DNA of 64,000 nt from Acridotheres tristis (GCA_037013685.1 CM072905.1:10568991-10632990), one strand, 5' to 3'; shown: positions 46,031-58,179, numbered from the stretch's first letter. Translations and numbers: made by a program. The notes: generated from the letters alone by a model not told the origin.

Positions 46031-46546
46031 GAGAATTATCACAGGCCTGGGCTGGAAGGGTCCTTAAACCCCATCTCATTCCAAGCTTCCACCCCTGCCA
46101 TGGCAGGGACACCTCCCACTGTCCCAGGCTGCTCCAAGCCCCAGTGTCCAACCTGGCCTTGGGCACTGCCAGGGATCCAGGGGCAGCCACAGCTGCTCTG
46201 GGCACCCTGTGCCAGGGCCTGCCCACCCTCCCAGGGAACAATTCCTGCCCAATATCCCATCCAGCCCTGCCCTGTGTCAGTCTGAAGCCATTCCCTGTGT
46301 CCTGTCCCTCCATGCCTTGGCAATTGTCTCTCTCCATCTTTCCTGCAGCTCCTTCAGGTCCTGCAAGGTCACCCTGAGCTCAGCCCAAAGCTTCTCCTGT
46401 GCAGGTGAACAATCCCAGCTGTGCCAGCCTTTCCTCCCAGCAGAGCTGCTCCATCCTCTGCTCATCCTGGAGCCTCCTCTGCATCTCTCCAGCAGCTCCA
46501 GGTCCCTGCTGTGCTGGGTCCCTGGAAATGCTTTGGCCATACTTGA
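46031..46546 (-). mobile_element. CR1 LINE fragment, about 515 bp
   Basis: One of the longest copies here. Plus strand: CTGGGCTGGAAGGGTCCTTA, GCCATGGCAGGGACACCTCC, CCCAGTGTCCAACCTGGCCT, CAATTCCTGCCCAATATCCC, TGAAGCCATTCCCTGTGTCC, CAGCTCCTTCAGGTCCTGC, CAGCTGTGCCAGCCTTTCCT, CAGCAGCTCCAGGTCCCTGC. All noncoding 3' part. Confidence 0.94.
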
Positions 46547-47779
46547 CCCATAAACCTGCCCTTGAGGCTGCTGTTCAAGCATCACTGGGATGCTCGAGAC
46601 ACTTTCAAAGGGGCCTCAAGGATATTTTTTCCTTGTTTCTGGTAAAGAAGGAAAGGAGGGAAATGCAAGCACAGTGAGGAATGAGCTGACACGTGCAGGC
46701 TGTGCAGTGTCTGTGCCACTGTTCCTGCTAACACCACACACACCCACGGCCAGGATGGCTCTGCAGCTTCAGCCTCGTGTGCTGCAGGATCCAGGCCATT
46801 CCCATCCCAGGCAACATGATTATTTGGATTAACCCTATTTCCTTCCAGCTCCCAATTCTTTACTCCCTTTATTTCAGTAATTTATCTGAATGTGAATCAA
46901 TGACCTCAACCACACCCCAACCTAAAGCTCCACCATGAAACACCAGGGGTTGGCCACCTTGACTTGAAACAATTCCTGTGTGAGGGGTGGAAAGAGAATT
47001 CCCACTCATCCTGCCTGGCTGGGGACCCTGGAACCACTCATATGCTGGGATTGTCACCTAACGAGGGTGACATTGTCCCTTGTTGCACTCAGCACAAGCA
47101 GTGGAGCTTTGTGGGAGTCAATCCTTGGTGAAACTGGTTTTAGGTTAATTAATGTTTTATTTTTTCTTTCTTTCTTTTTTATGATCACTTATTTTGGAAT
47201 TACCTTCTAGCGGAAAACAGCATTATTGATCACATTTTCCCTACTGCCAGGTACAGAAGGGTCACAGAATTGTATGGGTTTTTTTTAAACCGGCTGCTCC
47301 CTTGACCCAGGGAATGAAGATCTTTGCCAAAACACCTCCTTTTGTGAGCCTTGGTTTGCATCTAAAACTCGTCCTGTGTATCAGTACGTCTGGATTAGCC
47401 TTTCTCTCCCTCCACTATCCAGAAACCTCCACAAATTTCCCTGCTCAGAAATGACGTCAGCTTTGCCTCCCATGGCAGCTCAGAAATGCAGGGAAGGGTT
47501 TTTTTGCAGAGCAGCTTGGGCTGAAATCCCTTATCCTGCCCCGGCACACGCACAGCCACACTCCTGTATTTCCAGATGAGGAATTCCCTGTAGGGCAGCA
47601 GCTCCACACTCAGCTCTCAGGGACCCGGGATGGTCCCCCCAGAGCTCCTCCTGCTCACCAGGGCTGCAGAGCTGGCAGTGGGATATAAAAAGCTGGGCAT
47701 GGATGTGTGCCAAGAGGTAGTAAACAAACTGGGAACTCTGTTTTTCCTCTGGCTTTCACTGCCGAGCCTTGTCTGTCTG
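46547..47779. other. Unique sequence
   Basis: A possible CR1 tip remnant (GTCACAGAATTGTATGGGTT) at 47262-47281. Nothing else. Confidence 0.4.
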
Positions 47780-48720
47780 TGCAGGAGAGTGCCCGGCTGC
47801 GCGGGGCGGGTTTTTTGGGTTCTAAGCCCAGCTCTTTTTTTGGGGGACAGACGAGGAGGGGCTGTCAGTAACCCCGCTCTGCAGAGGCCCAGGTGAGCAG
47901 CAGGAGGCTGCCTGGGCTCTGCATTCAGGCCCCACACAGTGACTGACACGAGAGCAGGGTTCAGACGTGCCCTCCGCTCTCACTGCCACCCCGCACGCAC
48001 CGAGCAGATGCACAGGATGGATGAAAAGCCAGACATCGATCACACGCAGCTCTTGTGGCAGCAGGCAGGGCTGTGCTGCGCTCGGGCACTCCGGGACGAG
48101 CAGGGAGCGCAGGAGCTGCGGCCGCCTTTGATCGCTGGGCAGCTCCGTGCGTGTCCCAAGCAGCAATGCTGCTCCCCGGGCCCGAGCTCCCCACGGTGCA
48201 GCTGTGGCTGCAACCTGCTGCACCTCTGCCTGCTGCACCTCTGCTGATGCATTCTGCCACCTGTGCAGTGTCCGTGCTGCAGCTCTGCCAGCCTGTGCAG
48301 TGTCCCTGCCGCCGGAACGCCGTGACAGCGCAGCGCCCCCGGCCCAGGGCCCCAAGGAGCCCGAGCAGGCAAGGTAAGGCACTGCTCCCTTAATTTGTGG
48401 CTGGGCAATGAGGCAGGAGGAGGAGGAGGAGGAGGCAGAGGCCTCTGCAGGCGCAGGCAGCTGCAGGAGGGAGGATGTGATGCTGCCGTGGGAGGGATGC
48501 AGGGATGCTGGAAGGCGAGGGGGGATGCCGGGCAATCCATCCTCCTGCCGGCCTCCTGCCGCTGCTCCCGTCCCAGCGCCGGCTCCTCGGGCTCCGCTCG
48601 CTGCCTGCTCCCCTCCCTCCAGCTCTGACACCCTCGGGGATGCTTTCAAACCTCCGCCCCAGCTGTCTGCCTGCAGCAGGAGCCAGTTTCCCTGGCAGGG
48701 GAGATCGCGCCCCAAATCGG
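47780..48720 (+). promoter_or_regulatory. CpG-rich block, possible promoter or first exon
   Basis: The only stretch in the window with dense CpG: CGGCTGCGCGGGGCGGG (GC box at 47803-47810), a GCGGCCGC at 48118-48125, CCGCCGGAACGCCGTGACAG and GCGCCGGCTCCTCGGGCTCC. Consensus-like donor sites are CAG|GTGAGC (GT at 47893-47894) after a T-rich acceptor-like CTCTTTTTTTGGGGGACAG ending at 47850, and AAG|GTAAGG (GT at 48374-48375). Together they would suit an unmethylated promoter with one or two noncoding exons on the plus strand. No TATA box and no coding domain: the frames here, to 371 codons on the minus strand, are rich in A, G, P, R and S as expected of any CpG-rich sequence. The strand and the exon idea are inference. 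Confidence 0.35.
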
Positions 48721-50220
48721 GCTCTCCATGTCCTGGGAACCCACCCAGGATCCCAGAGGGGACAGCAGGACACGGCCACTCCGCTGCCCACCAGGACAGG
48801 GACCCTTTGTCACCCACAGCACCCAACCTCCCTCTCCCGTGTGCTGCAGCCCCACAGAGAAAGGGAACACAGGGACAGAGCTCCTGGAGGCTGCTTTTCC
48901 CATGGGACTTTCCCAAAGCCCTGTTTTGCTTGTTCATTGGGAAATCGTACAGACTAAAGAAGGCAAAAGCAGCTCTTGGCTCCTCTGACAGCAGGGGTGT
49001 TCAGCCTTCCTTCAGAGGCACCAAAGTAAATATAAAAATAGCCCAGGACAATGCAGAGGAGCTGTTTGTCCCTGTCTGAGGCTGGGGCCAAGCCCCTGCC
49101 CCTGCCTGTCCTCAGAGCTGCTTTTTTAGGGTTTCACATTCTCCTCCAGCTGTTCCTTGACCTTCCATCTGCACATGCAGAGCTGTCCTCCAGGCTGCTC
49201 CTTGTCCTTTGGTCTGGTTCCCTCCTCACAGGGATGTTTTAGAGCTCTTATCCACATCCAGAGCCTGGCTGGAGCCTCCCCCATCCCCGCGGCCGAGGAA
49301 GGGTTAAACCTCTGGCTCAGCCTCCTCCTGTCCCCTCTTGGTTTCAGATCTGGGGGAAATGTGTGTGCAGGCCCTGAGGCTCCTGTGCAGCTGCTGGAGA
49401 GGCAAGTTTGACTTCCATGGGCACACAAAGCTCCAGGAAACAGGAGCCCTCATGTCCTCCTGCTGCTCTGGGCTCACTGTGCCTGGGAGATGTCTTTTCC
49501 AGCCATGGTGCAAAGTTTGAAGGAGGATAACAACAGAGGCAGGGGCTGCAGGGACACAGTGATGGGGTCATGTCTGAGGAGCTGCTCTCAGAGCTGGAGC
49601 CTGTCTCCAGGCCAGATTCCTACGTGATGTGGGATGAATCCTCACCCTGTCACCACACAGTCACTTGTTTTCCCTTTTTTTCAGCTTTGGGCACCTGCAG
49701 AACCATTTGCAGAGCCTTTAGTCCTCCCAGCTCTGTTGTGTGAGGTTTTGTTCTGTCCCAAACTATTCCAGACCCAGGATGGGATGGATATTTTCCTTGG
49801 AGCTGCTGATTGTCCCCCTGAACCATTCAGGCTGCTCCCCAGTCCCACAGTTCCCTCCCTGCCAGCAGAGGCTGAGAGATGGATTGTCCCTGCTCTGCCA
49901 CTTTGGGGATGGGGATTTTTCACTCACTCTGCTCTGCAACCTTATTGTCCTTTGCTGTCACTAAATGATTATCCCTTCAGTGCCAGGGATCTCCATCTCA
50001 CAGAGAACAGTTCATTGAACGTCACAGAGCTCAAAACACCCTCCAGTCCAAGTCTACAAATAATGACATCAGCAAAAAAATCACCCCTGAACAGCCAAGA
50101 GCAAAACCAGCCAAGGAAACCCCAACCCTGAATGAAAAGTGTGTTCAGCTCTGTGCCCAGAGCTGGGAGATTGTAAAAGCAACAAAACTGCAGAGAATTC
50201 TTGTGAGAGAATCTGGAATC
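48721..50220. other. Unique sequence
   Basis: GC-moderate, frames to 165 codons (49634-50131, plus) without domains. Confidence 0.4.
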
Positions 50221-50538
50221 ATCATAGAATTGTGGAATGGGTTGGGTTGGAAGGGACCTTTCATCTCATCCCATTCCACCCCTCCATGGGCAGGGACACC
50301 TTCCACAATCCCAACCTGTCCAACCTGGCCTTGGACATTCCAGGGATCCAGGGGCAGCCACAGCTGCTCTGGGCACCTTTGCCAGGACCTCATCACCCTC
50401 CCAGGGAACAATTCCTTCCCAAAATCCCATCCATCCCTGCCCTCTGGCAGCTTGAAGCCATTCCCTCTTGTTCTGTCCTTCCATCCCTTGTAAAGTCTCT
50501 CTCCATCCTTCTTGTAGCTCCCTTCAGGCACTGGAATT
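50221..50538 (-). mobile_element. CR1 LINE fragment, 3' end
   Basis: ATCATAGAATTGTGGAATGG, GTTGGGTTGGAAGGGACC, CATGGGCAGGGACACCTTCC, CCAGGACCTCATCACCCTCC, TTGAAGCCATTCCCTCTTGT, CTTGTAGCTCCCTTCAGGC. About 320 bp. Confidence 0.94.
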
Positions 50539-53500
50539 AAGTAGAATCCCTTAATTTTAATCTCCTTTGTTCTATGTGTTTGTCTACAGAATCCATCAAT
50601 AATTATCAGTATTAATTAATTTCCCACAACATTTCACCATTCTAAATCTGCCCAGAAATGCTTCTCATCTATAGATGTGCAGGAAGGGACAGAAAGGAAA
50701 GAGCTAGAATGAATCCAAAGAGAAACAACACAAGAAGTTTAGCAAATTATGCTTTTAAAAATAAGACAGGGAATTAAGATTGAGGCTGTGCCTCAGCTCT
50801 ATCCCCTGGTGCCTTAAGGGATGGTGGCTCATTATTTTGATCCATTTGTGATTTAATGTGCTGTGTAACACAGCTCCTACCATAAATCCCAGTTAATGTG
50901 TGGGGAATTACAGCATCCTACCTTGGATTTGCTTGGGATTCCACTGCTAAAGAAGCCCAAGAGGACAGGTCAGGCTGGAAGAAAATCAATTCTTAGAGAC
51001 TTTCAGAAGCCTCTAATGAGAGGGACAGTTTATCAAGGGCTATTTTTACTGGAGAGAAGCCCCATCTGGTACCTTTTGTAGGTTCAGTTCCCTACAGAAG
51101 CATGGATAGATGCTGGATCTCTCCAAGACCTCAAGAGTAAAGGCTCCCAGAGTCTGATTTCATCCTCAGGATTCAGGACTGTGCAATAATCAGAAAATAC
51201 CACGTGCAGTAACATCCCTATTGCACCAGAAAGAAGATTTCCATCATTAAAGGCAAACTGTGTCTCCAGTTCGCTGGCAGGGTTGGAAATGTCCAGCTAG
51301 GAAACTTTGAATCCTTCCTTTTCGGTAATCTGGGCTTCTTGGAGAGCTCTGAGGTGATGGGAGGACTTTGAACACCTGCTAGAGCTCCAGCAGGAAAAGC
51401 AGCTCTGGCACACGACTGTGGCTGTGCCAGATAAAAGCAGGAGGCAGGAGAGAGGAGCAGAGGCTTGGGGTGAAGCCTCCCAGGGCTCTTCCTTCAATCT
51501 CACAAGTGTGGGGCTCCTCAAGGACCTCAGGGGCTGAAAGGATTTTGGTGTGAGCTGCAAAGAAGCGATGGGAGGATCCCAAAGGTGTGGGATGTGCTCT
51601 ATCCATGATTATGCTCCTTATCCCTGTGATTTGTGCAGACATGGAACACTGGAGGAGGCAACAGAATAAGCCATAAACTTCATTCTCTTTCATGCCTGTC
51701 CCCAGTAGAAACTGCTCAGTAAACAGGAACTGGGTCATTCCCTCTCTCCAGAGGAGTTGGTGTGAGAGAAACAGTTAAAAAATAATTATGCCACATGAGC
51801 CACTAGAAAATGCCTTTTCCCAGCAGCTTCTGAGGACACATGGGAACCTCTTTGGCTTTTCAAACTCAAAGGGACTTTGCTTAAGTTCCCTTCCAAAGGA
51901 AACTGCTTCAGCTCATTATTTGCAGACAGCATCTGTCACTTTTCTATGCCAGTGGCTGCTGATCGTCCTCAAAGAACATTGTACAAATGTGCAGACTGCT
52001 GTGTGCTGAGAAAGGACTGCTATTATATCAATTTTCCACTTGAAAGCAGCAATAACAGCAAATAAAGCTGGAGCCACATGACTCTGCTGGATCTGGGGCA
52101 CTCACGGAGCCATTCACCCTCCCTGAGAGATGAGAGCCTCCCAGGGCCAGTCCCAGCACTGGGGGCCAGGAACAGACTGGTGCTACTGGTGGGCTGAGCT
52201 GGGGGGCTCAGCCCTGTCCCCCTGGGGACCTGCCCAAGGAGCCTCTGCCAGCTGCAGGAGCACAGCCCCAGGGGACACCTGGTTTGCCTGCCCTGTCCTG
52301 GAGCCCAAAACCAATCCCAAAATGCAGCTCCTGGGGGATGTGGGTGTGATGGACACAGCCAGGCCTTGGCCAACAGAGCACTGGAGGTGTCCTGTCCTGT
52401 GGGATCAGCAGGAGCTGAACCCACAACTCCTTTTCCAGGACTGCATCCAAAGGAAGGACAAAATTGAATAATCTGCTTCTCTGGAAAAGTCAGCAACGGG
52501 GAAAGTCAAAGAAACTCTGGGTGAATTCTGCCCCTGTGACCCTCAGCACTTCCTGGCAGGTTTGTCAAATCCCCACATTCCCCAGAGCAAGACACAGATC
52601 CCTCAGAGTGATCTCTGCAATTCAGATCTCTGCTTTCCCCATGGAAGAAAAATTGGAGGAGACACTTCAATTTTCATCAGTTAAAAATCAGATTGTTGAA
52701 ATAGTGGTGCTGCAGGAAGAGGAATGAACCTTTTCCCTGGGACTGCTGAGTACAAACAAGGGACATCATCTCCTGCCTTCTGATCAGGATCCCCAAACTG
52801 ATTTTTCCTTGGATATGGGAAAATGATGGGACTGCATGAAATGCCCCCTTTGCAAGGAGCAGCTAAGAATGAGCAAAGTGTCAGAAACCCAAAAAACGCA
52901 GCTGAAGGCCGTTTCTTGTTACCCCAGCAACTGCTGAGCAGGGAAAGGACCTGCCATGGCACAGGGAGAGGGGTGAGCTCCTAAAGGGACACCCCCACAC
53001 CTGCCCCAGGAGCAGCTCATCCCATCCTGCCCCAGAAGGAGGGGAAGGGAGGGAGCTCAGGCCAATAAGATTTGCCAAGTTTTGATTTTGCAGGAGCGTG
53101 TTTCAGACACAGTGCACTGACTCTTTAAAAATGTTTGTGGAATGTTGTTTAAAAGGTTGGTTTACTTGGAATTTAAAAAGTGCATTTCAGTGTTTCCATA
53201 CCAAATGGATTTCACACAACATCTCAAGTTCATTTAAAAGGCCTTAAATATCTGGATGTTTTTCAAAAGTTGAAAATTCCTGTTTCAGTTCTGTCACAGC
53301 TCATCTTTTCCATTCATTATGTTTTGCTTAACCTTTTGGATAAAAACACCATCATTCTCCCAGGGCTTCTGCAGCATTTTAATAGAAAGTGGCAGATTTG
53401 GAGAATATGTATGGATTTCAGGGAACAGTAATTCCATCTGCATTGTGTTAAACTGCAAACGGCCACTCCACGTGCTGGACCTGCTCCAGAGGGATCCAGA

Positions 53501-53631
53501 TTGAAAATGAGATGGTCCCTTCAGAAAATTCAGCCTCATTCTGCTCTTACTAAAACAGTTTCAGCTACACTGCTGGATTCGGCAGGGCAAAGATGGGATT
53601 GGTGGTCCCAGGATCTCCCACTGGAGGGATG
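50539..53631. other. Unique sequence, 3.1 kb
   Basis: A/T-rich at 50540-50900 and 53090-53450. Frames to 157 codons (52023-52496, minus) without domains. No mobile element recognised. Confidence 0.4.
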
Positions 53632-54038
53632 TGCTGGAATATCCAGGAGTGTGGGCAGCAGGGCCAGGAGGGGATTCTGTCTCTGGGGAGACCCCACCTG
53701 GAACAGGGCCCAGTTCTGGTGTCCCCAACACAAGAGGGACAAGGAACTGTTGGAACAATTGCAGAGGAGACCTGGAAGTTGATAAAGGGACTGGAGCAGC
53801 TCCCCTATGGAGCCAGGCTGGGAGAGCTGGGATTGTCCAGCCTGGAGAGGAGAAGGTTGTGTGGAGACCCCAGAGCCCCTTCCAGGGTCTGCAGGGGCTG
53901 CAGGGACCTGATCAGGAACTGCAGTGACAGGACAAGGAGGAATGGGTTCAGACTGACAGAGGGGAAATTCCGGTTGGGAATTTGGGAAGGAATTCCTCCC
54001 TTTGAGGGAGGGGGTGTCCAGGGAAGCTGTGGCTGCCC
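53632..54038 (+). mobile_element. CR1 LINE fragment lacking its 3' tip
   Basis: GGGGAGACCCCACCTGGAAC, CAGTTCTGGTGTCCCCAACA, ACTGGAGCAGCTCCCCTATG, GAGCTGGGATTGTCCAGCC, GACAGGACAAGGAGGAATGG, GAAGCTGTGGCTGCCCAC. It stops before the last ~120 bp of the element, including the conserved tail, where an inverted CR1 begins. Confidence 0.92.
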
Positions 54039-54041
54039 ACA

Positions 54042-54430
54042 CCACCAAGGTCACCACTAATCCATGTCCCCAAGTGCCACATCCACACGTTTTTTGAACG
54101 CTTCCAGGGACGGTGACTTCACCACCTCTCTGGGCAGCCCCTTCCATTGCTGACCACCCTTCCTGTGGAGAAATTTTCCCAACATCCAATCCAAGCCTGC
54201 CCTGGCCCAGCCTGAGGCCGTTCCCTCTCCTCCTGTCCCTGTTCCCTGGAGCACAGCCCAACCCCCCCGGCTGTCCCCTCCTGTCAGGGACTTGTGCAGA
54301 GCCACAAGTTCCCCCTGAGCCTCCTTTTCTCCAGGCTGAGCCCCTTTCCTGCTCCCTCAGCTGCTCCAGACCCTTCCCAGCTCCATTCCCTGCCCTGGAC
54401 ACACTCCAGCCCCTCCATGTCTCTTATTCT
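54042..54430 (-). mobile_element. CR1 LINE fragment, inverted against the previous one
   Basis: AAGTGCCACATCCACACG, GCTTCCAGGGACGGTGACTT, CACCTCTCTGGGCAGCCCC, CAGCCTGAGGCCGTTCCCTC, GGACTTGTGCAGAGCCACAA. It too lacks the extreme 3' tip. Close to the copies at 19941 and 62387. Confidence 0.92.
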
Positions 54431-55470
54431 CAACATCTTTCTTCTTCAGTCATTTATTTATAGCCTGAGATTTTAAAAAATTGCATTCAAGTGAAAGGAC
54501 ACCTGTCAGGGATAAATGTAAGCAGGGTAAACACCTGCCTGGCTGTGTGTGTGTTTCAGGAGGCTTGAGGAAAACAACACAGGGATCACAGGCACTGGCA
54601 ATGTTGGGAGCCCTCCCAAATCTTTGAGAAATCTGGCAAAGTGACCTTGGATATCCTGAAGAGTGGGGGTTTGCTCCTGAAGCTGCTGGTAGATGAAGAT
54701 GATGCTGGTCTGTCTGCTCTAATTAGGTTTTGAAGTGCTTGGGGGTGAGGACTGCCTTTTCACAGGGGATGTGGCAGCAAGCAGCACCAGGGAGCTCTGG
54801 AGCAAGGCAGAGCATCTGGCTTCGTTATCTGAATAATGGCCACAACAGGAACAGCATAATAAGGAGACAAAAACGCTGTGTTGGAACAAGAATAATGCCA
54901 GTAATGTGATAATAGCACTAATTACAGCCGTGGTGTTAATTGTGGTGATGTGGGGGTGCTCAGCAGGGCTGGGATCAGGAGGGGAGCACAGCCCAGCAGA
55001 ACAGGTCCCACCTGCCCTCTGGGGCAGGAGGTGGTGGCTCTGGAGGCTGCAGTGTCCCCAGATGTGCCAGCAGCTGGATTGTTTGTGGGTGGGACAGGAG
55101 TCTCAGTGGGGTCACAGCTGGAGGGGCTGCCTGACCCTGCCCACCCCTCTGAGCACGAGCAGCCCCATCTAAACTGATAATTCCAGGGTTTTCTGTTGTA
55201 ATGGAGGAAAAGGGGCCAGCTGCAATCCATGCCACCCTGAGCAGAGCCTGAACTCAGACTCCATGCCTGACTCTGGGGCCATTGCAGCTCCCACATGTTT
55301 AAATTGGGTGTAACAACACTTTTTGTGTCATCACCACTGACATGCTCAGCACTCTGGGGAGTGCACAACTCCCTTTCCTGAAGCCACACAGTGCAGATCA
55401 AAGCTCTGAGCTTACTGAGGTCCTACTGAAATTCCGTTAGTCAATAATAATAATAATTACAAATGAATCA
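54431..55470. other. Unique sequence
   Basis: Nothing recognised. Ends with a short (AAT)n run at 55443-55456. Confidence 0.4.
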
Positions 55471-55630
55471 GAAAATCACAGAAAATCACAAATAACATGA
55501 TTTGGGTTGGAAGGGACCTTAAAGATCACCCAGTGCCACCCCTGCCATGGCAGGGACACCTTCCACTGTCCCAGGCTGCTCCAAACTCCAGTGTCCAACC
55601 TGGCCTTGAGCATTGCTAGGGATGGGAAAA
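55471..55630 (-). mobile_element. CR1 LINE fragment, 3' tip
   Basis: TGATTTGGGTTGGAAGGGAC, CTTAAAGATCACCCAGTGCC, CATGGCAGGGACACCTTCCA, CCAACCTGGCCTTGAGCAT. About 160 bp. The repeat at 55776 may be a distant inner part of the same insertion. Confidence 0.92.
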
Positions 55631-55775
55631 TCTTCTTTAGACAAGTCCTGAGCAATCCCAGTCTCTGGTTTCTGCAGCCAATCTGAGAGCCCTCAGCTGC
55701 ACTTCATATCCACTTAATACATCAGAGGTCAGCTGCCACTGCATCCCATTCTGGATACAGCACTGACCCTGCAGA
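55631..55775. other. Sequence between two CR1-derived pieces
   Basis: From about 55745 the text CATTCTGGATACAGCACTG resembles an inner CR1 segment in minus orientation; the rest is not recognised. Confidence 0.4.
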
Positions 55776-55854
55776 GGGGCAGGATCAGCCCAGATGTGCC
55801 CCCAGGGCTGGGCACAGGGGCAGGATCAGCCCAGATGTGCCCCCAGGGCTGAGA
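55776..55854 (-). repeat. CR1-derived 41 bp repeat, two copies
   Basis: GGGGCAGGATCAGCCCAGAT then GTGCCCCCAGGGCTG occurs at 55776 and again at 55817. This is the reverse complement of the 40 bp unit at 21709-21952. Confidence 0.88.
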
Positions 55855-57583
55855 GGATGGGATCTGCCATGGGGTCGGTGTGAGGGGTGCCTGAGCAGGG
55901 ACTGGCACATCAATCCAGGGGACTGTAGCCCTTGCTGCCACTTCTGTCCCCCCAGAGCAGGCAGGGGCTCCTTTGGGGCTGGCTGACCTGACCCCAGGCA
56001 GAGCCCTGAGGGTGCAGAGCTCAGCCTCAGCCTGGCTCCCTCAGCTGCTTTTGCCTCAGGTGAACCCCACTGAGCTCAGAATGAGGCATCAAACCTCCCA
56101 GGGCTTTTCTGGAGACCATCAACAGTGCCGGTTATTCCTCCTTGGAATCAGGGAAAACTGAGCTTGTGCTGTGGCTCTGGAACGTGGGCAGCTTTGGCAG
56201 CCTGGGAAATCAACTTTCTGATACAGGGAATAAAGTAGAAAGGCAATTTTTCCTCTGAACGAAAACGAAGACTTAGATAAAAGCCACACATTTTTTATGC
56301 AAATGATATTTTCAAGGAAAAAAAGTGGAAATTTTTTATTCTGAACTTGTTGCTATTTCCATGGTTTTATCCCACATGTCTTCTGGCTTGGTGTTTTTAT
56401 TCAGAAAAGTGATTTGTGTGTGAGTGCACATGTGCATGTATGAATAATAGATGTTTTCTTAGTGGGATTGCTCATTACCCTCAACCTCCTTGGTAATCCT
56501 CTGATTTTGGCATTAATGTGTTTTCCCTCAATGCTTGATTGGTCTGACCCCAAATTAATACGGAGCAAGGGTAACTTGGGGACTGAACTGAGTGATGTCT
56601 GTGGAAATGGAGAATGTATTCGTTATGTGAGCAGGCACATTCCCTGACAGCAGCTTAAACCGAGCACTTAAGAAGCCTCTTCAGGGTTTTATTGTCTCTG
56701 ATGAGATCATGATTCAGACTACTCGAGCAGTATCTCAGGAACAAAAGCCCTCGGGGAGTGGAGCTGGATCTGAGGGCAGCGTTTGATGCATGGGTTCGAA
56801 AGGAATCCGGGTTTAATTCACTCCAGCAGAAGGAAAAGTGTCAAATGAGCCCCCAGATGGGGATGGAGCCAGAGACAGCCTGGTCAGGGAGGAGCCTGGG
56901 GGACCTGGAGCATCCCTAGGACAGGCACAGCCCTAGGGAATCCAGTGTCACCTTCTAAAGAGTTTTACTGAGCAAGATTTGGATGTTTAGAGATTTTCTA
57001 CTTGGTCTAAGACTAAAAGGTGGAGGAAAATAAGTTTTGGATGTTCAGAGCTTTTGCTCTTTGGTCTAAGACTAAAAAGTGGAAGAAAAGATAGATAGCC
57101 TGAGTGCCCCACCAAACCCTGCTTGGAAGCAATTAAATGGTTAATAAAATACAGGCAAATCCTTTCCTTGCTATTCCTTGCTGGGAAAAGGATGATTTTT
57201 TTTTCCCCTGACTATTAAGAAAGTAAAAAAAGAGATTCAGCTTGAGAGATTCAGCAAGCATGGAAGGGTTCGTCCTAATTAATTCTGTTTTTCAAGTCAT
57301 TATCACCTAGCAGCAGGTGAAGAGGAGCTGCCAGACAGACTGGTACTGAGGCTTTGGTGTTTAAACTGACCCTAAAGATGACTGAAATCTCCTCTCCAAG
57401 AGGAGAGCACACGGAGAAGGGATGCCAGAAGCAGGGGGCAGGAGGAAATGATTTTGTGCCCTGGGTTGAATTCTGCACCGCAGCATTGCTGAGTCCATGG
57501 CACTGCAAATGTCACTGGAACTCCCCTTTTCCAGATCTGCCTCATACAGGTGGAACACTTCCCTTGTTGCATGGATTTTTTTT
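55855..57583. other. Unique sequence with one imperfect 58 bp duplication
   Basis: TTGGATGTTTAGAG...TTGGTCTAAGACTAAAAGG at 56979-57021 recurs at 57037-57080 as TTGGATGTTCAGAG...TTGGTCTAAGACTAAAAAG. About 56215-56310 is A/T-rich and undegraded (AACGAAAACGAAGACTTAG, TTTTTTATGCAAATGATATT with an octamer) and might be conserved. No gene evidence. Confidence 0.5.
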
Positions 57584-57921
57584 CCTTCCAGTACCTGAAG
57601 GAGCTGCAGGGAAGATGGAGTGAGATTATTTACAAGGGATGGAGGGACAGGACAAGGGGGAAGGGCTTTACAGTGAAGGAAAGTAGATTGAGATGGGATA
57701 TTGGGCAGGAATTGTTCCCTGTGAGGGTGGGCAGGGCTGGCACAGGGTGCCCAGAGCAGCTGTGGCTGCCCCTGGATCCCTGGCAGTGCCCAAGGCCAGG
57801 TTGGACATTGGGGCTTGGAGCAGCCTGGGACAGTGGGAGGTGTCCCTGCCATGGCAGGGGTGGCACTGGAGGGGCTTTGAGGTCTCTTCCAACCCGAACC
57901 ATTCTGGGATCCTGGGATTCT
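57584..57921 (+). mobile_element. CR1 LINE fragment, 3' end
   Basis: CCTTCCAGTACCTGAAGGAG, GGATGGAGGGACAGGACAAG, GGATATTGGGCAGGAATTGT, CAGAGCAGCTGTGGCTGCCC, CTCTTCCAACCCGAACCATT, tail GGATCCTGGGATTCTT. Starts at the same CAGTACCTGAAGG point as the copy at 2862, a common 5' truncation point here. Confidence 0.94.
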
Positions 57922-58179
57922 TTGGCTGCTGTGTCCCCAGTGGACCCTGCTCTGTGCACCTTCCCTCCCCTGCCACAAGGTCCTGCTGCCTCCTGCACCC
58001 CCAACCTCACAGAACCTCCGAGTTTGCTCAGAATCTCACTAAGCTCAGCTCTTGCAGCTCCTGATTTGTGGCATTGCACAGCTCAGGTTTGATTTCCACC
58101 CCCACAGCTCTGTGCATCCTCTGCAGCTCCATGACTTTGAGCTGGGGCCCCTCTAAAGGGCAATGGCTCCGTTATCCCT
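57922..58179. other. Unique sequence between CR1 and LTR
   Basis: Nothing recognised. Confidence 0.4.

Noticed and set aside
47822..48937. 371-codon minus-strand frame
   Set aside because: Overlaps the CpG-rich block, where stops are rare in all frames. Composition is that of GC-rich DNA, plus-strand frames of 223 and 150 codons overlap it, and no domain is visible.
53536..54402. 288-codon minus-strand frame
   Set aside because: Runs through two CR1 noncoding 3' parts in opposite orientation.
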